Origin: Nitrogeniibacter mangrovi
GTDB lineage: Bacteria > Pseudomonadota > Gammaproteobacteria > Burkholderiales > Rhodocyclaceae
Direction of reading: 5' to 3'
Assembly: GCF_010983895.1 (NCBI RefSeq)
Contig: NZ_CP048836.1
Span: forward strand, 1,736,001-1,800,000
DNA length: 64,000 bases
The first letter of the stretch is position 1; every line of letters begins with the position of its first letter. A program made the translations under genes and the position numbers. Positions 48,288 through 57,372 of the stretch are shown in pieces. The notes beneath the pieces are model-generated. The model was not told the DNA's origin and did no database searches. It saw only the letters and a program-made list of their open reading frames with translations.

Positions 48288-48821
48288 GGCATTGGCTCCT
48301 CGTTCCCAAATCGGCCGGCGAGGCGCCTGAACGACGGCTATGCGGGCCGGCATCGCAAAATAGGCGGCCGTCGCGACAGGGGGCGATAGCCGGGTGCAAC
48401 GATCAACGGCTCGAGCATTCACTGGTGGGGCGGCCACCGCGCGAGGCGGCGCTCGATGAGCTTTCTGTGGCGTGCCATGCGTTCGTTGGCGTATCGGCCA
48501 GGGAGGCTGTCGGGCGCGTTTTCAGCCTAGGAAGGATGCCATCCGGATTCAACCGGGATATGCGCGAGAGCGGCATGTGCCGGATGCCTCGGGCCGCGTG
48601 GGCCCGGCCGATCGATGCCATGGGCATGGCCTGCGAACGTCAGGGGTCGCGGGTGGAGGTCATTGATTTTTCAGCGACTGTCGTCCGGCACGAGAGCGCA
48701 TGACGGCTTTGGGTACCCGAAACGGGTGATGGCGTTCCGGCCCTGTCGATCGCCGGAAATATTGCAACAGGATGTGTTGCGCGTACGAACGGTCGGTGTA
48801 TTCCGCGGCGCTTTCGTGGCC
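48288..48821. other. 534-base intergenic region upstream of the eCIS sheath gene
   Basis: This gap lies between the sheath start and the 3' end of the sigma-54 regulator gene, both leftward. It must carry the eCIS promoter unless the operon is read through from the regulator. No convincing sigma-70 -35/-10 pair, sigma-54 site, RNA gene or conserved coding frame was found; only the SD GAGGAG near 48297 is clear. No terminator is visible after the regulator gene either. Confidence 0.5.
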
Positions 48822-50504
<1,683 letters not shown>

Positions 50505-50663
50505 CGTGTTGTCTCCTCGTGGGCGCGGCTTGTGTGGGGCTGTGCCGCGTCTCCTCTTATATCACCGAAGTCGTAGCGTCCTCCGTGTGATCGCGCAGGG
50601 CGGGAGTGCGGTGATGTCGTGTGCACGTGCACGATGCGCACGCGTCGATTTCTGAGTATGTTA

Positions 50664-50681
50664 ATTAATCTCGAGATTAAT
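50664..50681. promoter_or_regulatory. 18-bp palindrome containing TCTCGAGA, operator candidate of the ferredoxin gene
   Basis: A perfect palindrome ATTAATCTCGAGATTAAT lies in the dmpR-ferredoxin intergenic region, 16 bases before the ferredoxin ATG. Its core TCTCGAGA is shared with sites at 51304, 56149 and 59724 in the same cluster. A second perfect palindrome, GTGCACGTGCAC, lies at 50621-50632. A binding site for the GntR-family regulator encoded at 58865 is proposed. Confidence 0.6.
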
Positions 50682-50697
50682 GTCAGGTGCTTCGCGC

Positions 50698-51078
50698 ATG
50701 AATCAAGCGGTCGTCCGTCACACCATCCATCTGGTCAACACCGGTGACACCTTCACCTGCCGGCCGGACGTGGACGTCTTGCGCGCCATGGAGCAGCTGA
50801 ACTTCAAGGGCATCCCGGTCGGCTGCCGTGGCGGTGGCTGCGGGGTGTGCAAGGTGCATGTGGTCAGCGGCGAGTACCAGACCCGCAAGATGAGCCGCAG
50901 TTACGTGAGTGCCGAAGAAGAGGCGGCGGGAACGGTGCTCGCCTGCCGGCTCTATCCGCGGGGCGACCTCGAGCTCGAGGTCGTGGGCGGGATGCGCAAG
51001 TGCCTGACGCGCAAGCTGCCACGCGCCGCGGCCGGCGCCGCGTCCTGCCTGGCCGATCTGGGGCGTGCGCCCCCCTGA
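50698..51078 (+). CDS. dmpQ: Plant-type [2Fe-2S] ferredoxin (DmpQ/XylT-like)
   Basis: A 126-residue [2Fe-2S] ferredoxin with the ligand set CRGGGCGVC (C43, C48, C51) and C83. XylT/DmpQ-type ferredoxins reactivate catechol 2,3-dioxygenase by reducing its oxidised iron. The C-terminal ~35 residues (KLPRAAAGAASCLADLGRAPP) are an extension. The ATG at 50698 is preferred because the ATG at 50680 lies inside the operator-like palindrome and lacks an SD. It is transcribed apart from the dioxygenases, between the regulator and the hydroxylase operon, and ends in its own terminator. Confidence 0.88.
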   Translation: MNQAVVRHTIHLVNTGDTFTCRPDVDVLRAMEQLNFKGIPVGCRGGGCGVCKVHVVSGEYQTRKMSRSYVSAEEEAAGTVLACRLYPRGDLELEVVGGMRKCLTRKLPRAAAGAASCLADLGRAPP

Positions 51079-51148
51079 TCCATTGGATTCAAGCATCGCT
51101 CCAGGACGGAGCGAAAGTCGTTTCACCTCCGACACGGCTTGATCTTGC

Positions 51149-51175
51149 AGACCCGGCTTCGGCCGGGTCTTTTTT
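51149..51175 (+). terminator. Intrinsic terminator after the ferredoxin gene
   Basis: Stem AGACCCGGC/GCCGGGTCT with a TTCG loop is followed directly by a T run. It isolates the ferredoxin transcript from the phenol hydroxylase control region. Confidence 0.92.
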
Positions 51176-51229
51176 CGTTCGGGTGCCTGAAAACGCACGC
51201 AAGTCATTGTTGCAGTGCAGAAAATCAAG

Positions 51230-51274
51230 TTGATCAAATGATCAAGCGAAAACGCCATTTGATCATTTGATCAA
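51230..51274. promoter_or_regulatory. Two XylR/DmpR-type upstream activating sequences
   Basis: UAS1 TTGATCAAATGATCAA (51230-51245) and UAS2 TTGATCATTTGATCAA (51259-51274) are near-perfect copies of the known XylR/DmpR-type inverted repeat TTGATCAATTGATCAA. Their centres are 29 bases apart and about 100-130 bases upstream of the sigma-54 promoter, as in other members of this regulator family. They are expected to bind the adjacent DmpR-like protein. Confidence 0.9.
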
Positions 51275-51303
51275 CTCATAAAGCCATTCTTGGTTTGCCA
51301 GAA

Positions 51304-51311
51304 TCTCGAGA
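51304..51311. promoter_or_regulatory. TCTCGAGA operator candidate between UAS and sigma-54 promoter
   Basis: The octamer palindrome recurs here, between UAS2 (ends 51274) and the -24 element (51353), where the DNA must loop. Binding by a second regulator such as the cluster's GntR protein could modulate DmpR-driven activation. This is inference from position. Confidence 0.5.
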
Positions 51312-51352
51312 AACTCACTGAAAAGCCGCAATTGACGGGCCTTCCGGGAAGC

Positions 51353-51368
51353 TGGCACGCGACTTGAG
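51353..51368 (+). promoter_or_regulatory. Sigma-54 (-24/-12) promoter of the phenol hydroxylase operon
   Basis: TGGCACGCGACTTGAG matches the consensus TGGCAC-N5-TTGC with a one-base difference at the -12 GC. It lies 44 bases before the dmpK ATG and downstream of the two UAS. Transcription should begin near 51379, which excludes the upstream TTG frame extension of dmpK. Confidence 0.8.
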
Positions 51369-51411
51369 TGAGTCCCTGTACCGGGCCGCAAGCGGCTCAT
51401 CAAATGGAGAC

Positions 51412-51687
51412 ATGCCCGTGGCGAGCGAGACACCCCGAGTGGACGTGACACGCAAGTTCGTCCGGCTGGTCGAGCGGCGCGACGACGGCCTGGTCGAGTT
51501 CGAGTTTTCGATCGGCCTGCCCGAGCTCTACGTCGAGATGCTGTTGCCGGCGGATGCGTACGAGGCGTTCTGCGAGACCAACAAGGTCGAATTTCTCGAG
51601 GGGCCGCGCCCGCTCGAGGACACCGGCGCCGACTGGGAGTGGCGCCTGCGCAACGCCGCGCAGGAACGATTCAGATCCACCGACTGA
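51412..51687 (+). CDS. dmpK: Phenol hydroxylase assembly protein DmpK
   Basis: A 91-residue small protein of the DmpK/PhhK family, needed for assembly of active phenol hydroxylase, probably for iron insertion. Features are VTRKFVRLVERRDDGLVEFEFSIG and EMLLPADAYEAFCETNKVEFL. The ATG at 51412 has an SD (GGAGA) and falls downstream of the predicted sigma-54 start site; it is the first gene of dmpKLMNOP. Confidence 0.92.
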   Translation: MPVASETPRVDVTRKFVRLVERRDDGLVEFEFSIGLPELYVEMLLPADAYEAFCETNKVEFLEGPRPLEDTGADWEWRLRNAAQERFRSTD

Positions 51688-51732
51688 AGACGACGCGGTC
51701 GGACATCAAGGACATACCAAGGAGGAGACACC

Positions 51733-52725
51733 ATGCAGATGGACCTGCGAACGGTTTCGATTCAACCGTTGCGTCACACCTACAGCAATATCGCGCGCCG
51801 CTTCGGCGACAAGCCGGCCTCGCGTTACCAGGAGGGTACCTACGACCTCCAGGCGACGGCCAATTTCCAGTACCGCCCCACCTGGGACCCGGATCACGAG
51901 ATCTTCGATCCGGCACGCACCCGCATCAAGATGGAAGACTGGTACGCCTTCAAGGATCCGCGCCAGTTCTACTACGGCGCCTACACCCTGGCGCGTGCCA
52001 AGCAGCAGGATGCGGCCGAGGCCAACCTGAGCTTCGTCGAATCCCACAACCTGGTCGGCACCCTCGGCGACGAGTTGCGTGACCGTGCCCTGCGTCTGCT
52101 GCTGCCGCTGCGTCACGTGGCCTGGGGCGGCAACCTCAACAACGCCTCGGTGTGTGCCTACGGCTATGGCACGGCCTTCACCCAGCCGTTCATCTACTAC
52201 GCCATGGACCAGCTCGCGGTGGCTCAGTACCTGACCCGGGTCGGCCTGCTGCTCGGCGACGAGACGTCGCTGGAGTCGGCCAAGGAGGCGTGGATGAGTG
52301 CGGACGTGTGGCAGGGCCTGCGCCGCTACGTGGAAGACACCTTCGTGCTGAAGGATCCGTACGAGCTGTTCGTGGCCCAGGACGTGGCGCTGGACGGGCT
52401 GCTGTACCCGATGGTGTTCGACGCGATCGTCGGCGGCGTGTTCGCCGCCCAGGGCGGTACGCCCATCGCGCTGGCGACCCAGTTCATGACCGACTGGTTC
52501 GGCGAGACCAAGCGCTGGGCCGACGCCACCATCAAGACCGCCGCCAGCGAGTCGCCCGAGAACAAGGCCCTGGTCGAGCAGTGGGTGACCCACTGGCGCG
52601 ACCGCGCGGCTGCCGCGCTGCGCCCCGTGGCCCAGATCGCCGTGGCCGAAGGCGCGGACGAGCTCATCGCCGAGCAGGTCGAGCAGTTCAACGCACGCAT
52701 GGCGAAAGCCGGCATCAAGGTCTGA
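51733..52725 (+). CDS. dmpL: Phenol hydroxylase, beta subunit (oxygenase small component)
   Basis: A 330-residue ferritin-like beta subunit of the multicomponent phenol hydroxylase. It pairs with DmpN in the (alpha-beta-gamma)2 oxygenase. Conserved segments are QPLRHTYSNIARRFGDKPASRYQEGTYD, ARTRIKMEDWYAFKDPRQFYYGAY and LTRVGLLLGDETSLESAKEAW. Diiron ligands are not expected in this subunit. An AGGAGG SD precedes the ATG. Confidence 0.95.
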   Translation: MQMDLRTVSIQPLRHTYSNIARRFGDKPASRYQEGTYDLQATANFQYRPTWDPDHEIFDPARTRIKMEDWYAFKDPRQFYYGAYTLARAKQQDAAEANLSFVESHNLVGTLGDELRDRALRLLLPLRHVAWGGNLNNASVCAYGYGTAFTQPFIYYAMDQLAVAQYLTRVGLLLGDETSLESAKEAWMSADVWQGLRRYVEDTFVLKDPYELFVAQDVALDGLLYPMVFDAIVGGVFAAQGGTPIALATQFMTDWFGETKRWADATIKTAASESPENKALVEQWVTHWRDRAAAALRPVAQIAVAEGADELIAEQVEQFNARMAKAGIKV

Positions 52726-52737
52726 GGAGTCGAAACC

Positions 52738-53007
52738 ATGTCGACCGTATTCATCGCCCTGCAGGCGAACGAGGAAACCCGCCCGATCATCGAGGCCATC
52801 GCCGCCGACAACCCGAACGCGAAGATCGATCACCAGCCCGCGATGGTGAAGATCGATGCCGAGAACTCGCTGGTGGTGCGCCGCGAGACCATCGAGGAGC
52901 TGATCGGCCGCGACTTCGACCTGCAGGAACTGCAGATCAACCTGATCACGCTCTCCGGTCATGTAGACGAGACCGACGACGAGCTGACCCTGCACTGGAA
53001 CGCGTAA
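52738..53007 (+). CDS. dmpM: Phenol hydroxylase, regulatory/effector protein
   Basis: An 89-residue cofactorless effector protein that binds the hydroxylase and activates turnover (MmoB/DmpM family). It shows VFIALQANEETRPIIEAI, AMVKIDAENSLVVRRETIEE and LITLSGHVDETDDELTLHW. Length equals the DmpM family. It lies between the beta and alpha subunit genes. Confidence 0.95.
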   Translation: MSTVFIALQANEETRPIIEAIAADNPNAKIDHQPAMVKIDAENSLVVRRETIEELIGRDFDLQELQINLITLSGHVDETDDELTLHWNA

Positions 53008-53026
53008 GCGCCAAGGAGTAGATCAA

Positions 53027-54583
53027 ATGGACATGAAAGCGACGTCCGGCAAGAAGCTGGGCCTGAAGGAAAAGTACCGCCAGATGACTCGTGGCCTGGA
53101 GTGGGAGCCGTCCTATCAGAAGAAGGACGACATCTATCCGTTCATGGAATACGAGGGCATCAAGATCCATGACTGGGACAAGTGGGAAGACCCCTTCCGC
53201 CTGACCATGGACTCGTACTGGAAATACCAGGCCGAGAAGGAGCGCAAGCTCTACGCCATCATCGACGCCTACGCCCAGAACAACGGCCACCTGAACGTCA
53301 CCGACGCGCGTTACCTCAACGCCATCAAGCTGTTCCTCACCGGCATCAGCCCGCTGGAGTACATGGCCCATCGCGGTTTTGCGATGGCCGGGCGCGCCTT
53401 CCCGGGCGCCGGCCCGCGGGTGGCCTGCCTGATGCAGTCCCTCGACGAGATCCGCCATGCGCAGACGCAGATCCATGCGCTGTCGAACTACAACAAGTAC
53501 TACAACGGCTTCCACGACTTCTCGCACATGCTGCAGCGGGTCTGGTATCTGTCGGTGCCGCGCTCCTTCTTCGACGACGCCGTCACCGCCGGGCCGTTCG
53601 AGTTCATGGTCGCCATCGGCTTCTCGTTCGAGTACGTGCTCACCAACCTGCTGTTCGTGCCCTTCGTCTCGGGCGCGGCCTACAACGGCGACATGGGCAC
53701 CATGACCTTCGGCTTCTCGGCGCAGTCGGACGAAGCCCGCCACATGACCCTGGGGCTGGAGATCATCAAGTTCATCCTCGAGCAGGACCCGGACAACGTG
53801 CCCATCGTCCAGCGCTGGATCGACAAGTGGACCTGGCGCGGCTATCGCGTGCTGACCCTGGTCGGGATGATGATGGACTACATGCTGCCCAAGCGGATCA
53901 TGAGCTGGAAGGAAGCCTGGGAGGTGTACTTCGAGCAGAACGGCGGCGCGCTGTTCAAGGATCTGGCCCGCTACGGCATCCGTCCGCCCAAGTGGCTCGA
54001 CCAGATCGCCTTCGACAAGGACCACATCTCCCACCAGGCCTGGGGCACCTTCTACCAGTATGGCGCCGCGGCGGACTTCCACACCTGGTCGCCCACCGAT
54101 GACGAGCTGGACTGGCTGTCCAAGAAGTATCCGGAGAGCTTCGACAAATACTACCGGCCGCGCCTGGAGTATCTGCGCGAGCAGGCTGAGCAGGGCAACC
54201 GCTTCTACAACACCACGCTGCCGCAGCTGTGCCAGGTGTGCCAGATCCCGATGGTGTTCACCGAGCCGGGTGACCCGACCAAGACCTGCTACCGCGAGGT
54301 GGACTACCAGGGCGAGAAGTTCCACTTCTGCTCCGACGGCTGCAAGCACATCTTCGAGGACGAGCCGGAGAAGTACAAGCAGGCGTGGCTGCCGGTGCAG
54401 CAGATCTACCAGGGCAACTGCTTCCCCGAGGGCACCGACCCGACGGTGGAGGGCTTCGAGCCGCTGGCCAAGGTGCTCGAGTACTACCACATCAATTTCG
54501 GCCGCGACAACCTGGACTTCGACGGCTCGGAAGACCAGAAGAACTTCGCCACCTGGCGTGGCATGGCGACCACCAACGAATAA
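53027..54583 (+). CDS. dmpN: Phenol hydroxylase, alpha subunit (diiron oxygenase)
   Basis: A 518-residue catalytic subunit with a carboxylate-bridged diiron centre that inserts oxygen into phenol to give catechol. Both E-x-x-H motifs are present: DEIRHAQ (after AGPRVACLMQSL) and DEARHM. The C-terminus has a Cys-rich YHS-like zinc segment (CQVCQIPMVF, FCSDGCKHIFEDEPEKY). Length agrees with DmpN (~517). The most upstream ATG is used. Confidence 0.97.
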   Translation: MDMKATSGKKLGLKEKYRQMTRGLEWEPSYQKKDDIYPFMEYEGIKIHDWDKWEDPFRLTMDSYWKYQAEKERKLYAIIDAYAQNNGHLNVTDARYLNAIKLFLTGISPLEYMAHRGFAMAGRAFPGAGPRVACLMQSLDEIRHAQTQIHALSNYNKYYNGFHDFSHMLQRVWYLSVPRSFFDDAVTAGPFEFMVAIGFSFEYVLTNLLFVPFVSGAAYNGDMGTMTFGFSAQSDEARHMTLGLEIIKFILEQDPDNVPIVQRWIDKWTWRGYRVLTLVGMMMDYMLPKRIMSWKEAWEVYFEQNGGALFKDLARYGIRPPKWLDQIAFDKDHISHQAWGTFYQYGAAADFHTWSPTDDELDWLSKKYPESFDKYYRPRLEYLREQAEQGNRFYNTTLPQLCQVCQIPMVFTEPGDPTKTCYREVDYQGEKFHFCSDGCKHIFEDEPEKYKQAWLPVQQIYQGNCFPEGTDPTVEGFEPLAKVLEYYHINFGRDNLDFDGSEDQKNFATWRGMATTNE

Positions 54584-54584
54584 G

Positions 54585-54611
54585 GCGTGACGGGGCGTGC
54601 GCGTCACGCCC
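54585..54611 (+). other. Intergenic hairpin between dmpN and dmpO
   Basis: GGCGTGAC ... GTCACGCC can form an 8-bp stem around a GC-rich loop just after the dmpN stop. No U run follows, so it is more likely an mRNA-stability or processing hairpin than a terminator. Confidence 0.5.
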
Positions 54612-54641
54612 CGCGCGTCTCGACGATACAAGGAGACATCC

Positions 54642-55001
54642 ATGGCCGTTGCTGCCGTCAAGGAATACACGTTCGAGTCCGCCGACCGGCTCGAGAACTT
54701 TCATGGCAACCAGCTGCTGTTCGTGGGCTGGGAAGACCACCTCTTGTTCTGCGCCCCGTTTGCGCTGGCGATGCCGCCGACCACCCTGTTCGGCGATCTG
54801 GTCGGGAAGATGCTGCCCGGTGCGTTCGGCTATCACCCCGACTTCGCGAAGATCGACTGGAACACCGTCGAGTGGTTCAAGTCGGGCGAGCCCTGGCAGC
54901 CGCAGATGGACGCGTCGCTGGCCGACAACGGCCTCGGGCACAAGGCGGTCATCCGCTTCCGCACCCCGGGCCTGACCGGCATCAAGGGGTCCTGCAGCTG
55001 A
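54642..55001 (+). CDS. dmpO: Phenol hydroxylase, gamma subunit
   Basis: A 119-residue small subunit of the oxygenase. Features are VKEYTFESADRLENFHGNQLLFVGWEDHLLFCAPFA and PGAFGYHPDFAKIDWNTVEW, then a C-terminal GHKAVIRFRTPGLTGIKGSCS. Length matches DmpO (119). An AAGGAG SD lies upstream. Confidence 0.95.
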   Translation: MAVAAVKEYTFESADRLENFHGNQLLFVGWEDHLLFCAPFALAMPPTTLFGDLVGKMLPGAFGYHPDFAKIDWNTVEWFKSGEPWQPQMDASLADNGLGHKAVIRFRTPGLTGIKGSCS

Positions 55002-55089
55002 ATCACCACCACACACGCTCCGCCGCGCCATGCACGCGGCGGACGATGCGGCGGGCGCGCAGCTGCGCCCGCCCCGGGAGAGAGGACAC

Positions 55090-56145
55090 ATGAGCTACGA
55101 ACTGACCATCGAACCGCTCGGCACCACGATCGAGGTCGAGGACGATCAGACCATTCTCGATGCGGCGCTGCGCGCCGGCATCTGGCTGCCGCACGCCTGC
55201 TGTCACGGCCTGTGCGCCACCTGCAAGGTCGATGTGCTCGAAGGCGAGGTGGACCACGGCGAGGCTTCCAGCTTCGCGCTCATGGATTTCGAGCGGGACG
55301 AGGGCAAGACCCTGGCCTGCTGTGCGCGCCTGGAAAGCGACGTGACCATCGAGGCCGACATCGAAGAGGACCCGGACGCCGAATCCATTCCGGTGAAGGA
55401 TTTTCCCGGCACCGTGTCGCGCATCGAGCCGCTCACGCCCACCATCAAGGGCATCTTCATCGAGCTCGACGAACCCATCCATTTCCAGGCCGGGCAGTAC
55501 ATCAATCTGCAACTGCCCAAGGACATCGGCTCGCGCGCGTTCTCGCTGGCCAATGCGCCGGGACAGGGCAGGGAAGTGGAGCTGAACGTGCGCATCGTCG
55601 TCGGCGGGGCCGGCACCACCTGGCTGCACGAATCGCTCCAGGCGGGCGATCGCATCACCCTGTCCGGGCCGTACGGGCGCTTCTTCGTGCGCAAGTCGGC
55701 CGAGGCGCCGATGATCTTCATGGCGGGCGGTTCGGGCCTGTCCAGCCCGCGCAGCATGATTCTCGACCTGCTCGCCGAGGGCAGTACCCTGCCGATCACC
55801 CTGGTGTACGGCCAGCGTTCGCGCGAGGAGCTCTACTACCACGACGAATTCCTCGCCCTGGCCGAGGCGCACGAGAACTTCACCTACGTGCCGGCGCTCT
55901 CGGACGAGCCGGCCGGCTCGGACTGGACCGGCTTTCGCGGCTACGTGCACGAGGCCGCGGTCGCGCACTTCGACAACGACTTCCGCGGCCACAAGGCCTA
56001 CCTGTGCGGCCCGCCGCTGATGATCGATGCCTGTATCGGCGCGCTCATGCAGGGGCGCCTGTTCGAGAACGACATCTTCACCGAGCGTTTCATTTCCGCG
56101 GCCGATGCGCAGCAGGTGCGCAGCCCGCTGTTCAAACGGATTTAA
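55090..56145 (+). CDS. dmpP: Phenol hydroxylase NADH-ferredoxin reductase component
   Basis: A 351-residue electron-transfer protein. An N-terminal plant-type [2Fe-2S] ferredoxin (C37, C42, C45 in ACCHGLCATCKV, plus the later TLACCARL) is followed by an FAD domain (RAFSLANAP) and an NAD(P)H domain (GGSGLSSPRSM, AYLCGPPLMIDA). It passes electrons from NADH to the diiron oxygenase. The ATG at 55090 gives the family N-terminus; a 20-codon upstream extension is unlikely. Confidence 0.96.
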   Translation: MSYELTIEPLGTTIEVEDDQTILDAALRAGIWLPHACCHGLCATCKVDVLEGEVDHGEASSFALMDFERDEGKTLACCARLESDVTIEADIEEDPDAESIPVKDFPGTVSRIEPLTPTIKGIFIELDEPIHFQAGQYINLQLPKDIGSRAFSLANAPGQGREVELNVRIVVGGAGTTWLHESLQAGDRITLSGPYGRFFVRKSAEAPMIFMAGGSGLSSPRSMILDLLAEGSTLPITLVYGQRSREELYYHDEFLALAEAHENFTYVPALSDEPAGSDWTGFRGYVHEAAVAHFDNDFRGHKAYLCGPPLMIDACIGALMQGRLFENDIFTERFISAADAQQVRSPLFKRI

Positions 56146-56148
56146 AAA

Positions 56149-56192
56149 TCTCGAGAAAAAACGTTGACGTCGAGAAAGTAGCCAAATATCTT
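56149..56192 (+). promoter_or_regulatory. Sigma-70 promoter with TCTCGAGA/GTCGAGA operator, upstream of catechol 2,3-dioxygenase 1
   Basis: TCTCGAGA (56149-56156), 7 bases, then TTGACGTCGAGA (56164-56175) in which TTGACG forms a -35; a -10-like TATCTT follows at 56187-56192 after 17 bases. The same octamer, spacing and -35/operator fusion recur at 59724-59767. A regulator bound at both half-sites would cover the -35 region, suggesting repression. Confidence 0.7.
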
Positions 56193-56263
56193 TAACCCCA
56201 CGACAGAAACCGCCGACGCCTGCGAATGAAGTTCGCATGACGTACGGCAGGAGGAGACTCAAG

Positions 56264-57190
56264 ATGGCAATTACAGGTGTACTGCGTCCCGGCCACGTGC
56301 GGCTGCGGGTGCTCGATCTGGACGAAGGCGTCCGCCACTACCGCGATGTGCTCGGCCTGCAGGAGATGGGCCGGGACGATCAGGGCCGCGTCTACTTCAA
56401 AGCCTGGGACGAGCGTGACCACAACTCGCTGGTGCTGCGCGAGGCCGACGAGGCGGGCATGGACGCGATGGCGTTCAAGGTGTCCGACAAGGCCACGCTG
56501 GACAAGCTGGAGGCCGACATCCAGGCCTTCGGCCTGAGCACCGAGCGCATTCCCGCCGGCGAGATGCTCGAGACCGGCGAGCGCGTGATCTTCCAGGCGC
56601 CCACGGGCCACTTCTTCGAGCTCTACGCCGAGAAGACGGATGTGGGCAACGGCATGCCCTACGTGAACCCGGAGGTCTGGGTGCAGGACCAGAAGGGCAT
56701 CAACCCGGTGCGCTACGACCACTGCCTGCTGTACGGGCCGAACATCGACCAGGTGGAGAAGCTGTTCACCGAGGTGCTGGGCTTCTACACCACCGAGAAC
56801 GTGCTCATGGAGGACGGCAACAGCAACCTGGCGGTGTTCATGTCCTGCTCCAACAAGGCGCACGACATCGCCTTCGTGATGCATCCGGAGCCGGGCAAGC
56901 TGCACCACCTGTCCTTCCTGCTCGACAGCTGGGAAGGGGTGCTCAAGGCGGCCGACATCATGTCCATGAACCGGGTGTCGATCGACATCGGGCCGACGCG
57001 TCACGGCATCACCCGCGGCACCACGATCTATGCCTTCGATCCGTCGGGCAACCGCTTCGAGACCTTCGCCGGCGGCTACCAGACCTACCCGGACAACCAC
57101 CGGATCACCTGGACCTTCGATCAGGTCGGCCCGGCGATCTTCTATCACGACCGGCAGCTCAACGAGCGTTTCCTGTCGGTGGTGAGCTAA
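56264..57190 (+). CDS. dmpB: Catechol 2,3-dioxygenase, copy 1
   Basis: A 308-residue extradiol dioxygenase that cleaves catechol to 2-hydroxymuconic semialdehyde. Fe(II) ligands are present: H153 (YDHCLLYG), H215 (KLHHLSF) and E266 (NRFETF). Two beta-alpha-beta modules of the vicinal oxygen chelate fold are visible. The ATG at 56264 has an AGGAGGA SD. It closely resembles copy 2, 182 bases downstream. Promoter and operator lie directly upstream. Confidence 0.95.
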   Translation: MAITGVLRPGHVRLRVLDLDEGVRHYRDVLGLQEMGRDDQGRVYFKAWDERDHNSLVLREADEAGMDAMAFKVSDKATLDKLEADIQAFGLSTERIPAGEMLETGERVIFQAPTGHFFELYAEKTDVGNGMPYVNPEVWVQDQKGINPVRYDHCLLYGPNIDQVEKLFTEVLGFYTTENVLMEDGNSNLAVFMSCSNKAHDIAFVMHPEPGKLHHLSFLLDSWEGVLKAADIMSMNRVSIDIGPTRHGITRGTTIYAFDPSGNRFETFAGGYQTYPDNHRITWTFDQVGPAIFYHDRQLNERFLSVVS

Positions 57191-57199
57191 GCAGCGAAC

Positions 57200-57233
57200 G
57201 GGGCCGTCGCCCGACGGCCCCGCAACGGTTTTT
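57200..57233 (+). terminator. Hairpin with U run between the two dioxygenase genes
   Basis: A 9-bp stem GGGGCCGTC/GACGGCCCC (57200-57221) with a GCCC loop is followed 7 bases later by five T's. The U run is not immediately adjacent, so it may be a weak or partial terminator between the two paralogues. Confidence 0.5.
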
Positions 57234-57372
57234 CTTCCCACAGAGAGAGATCTCCGCACCGGCTGTTCGGCGCGGAAAACCACCCCGGACACAGGCGCCG
57301 CATCCGGGCGGCGACCACAGAACCATACCGGGCGAGCCCCTGACCGGAAGGGGGTTGAGGAAGGAGACCACC

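Noticed and set aside
48281-48703. Small open frame on the plus strand in the dmpR-sheath gap (140 codons)
   Set aside because: Starts inside the sheath gene region, shows no SD, no domain and unusual composition; not supported as a gene.
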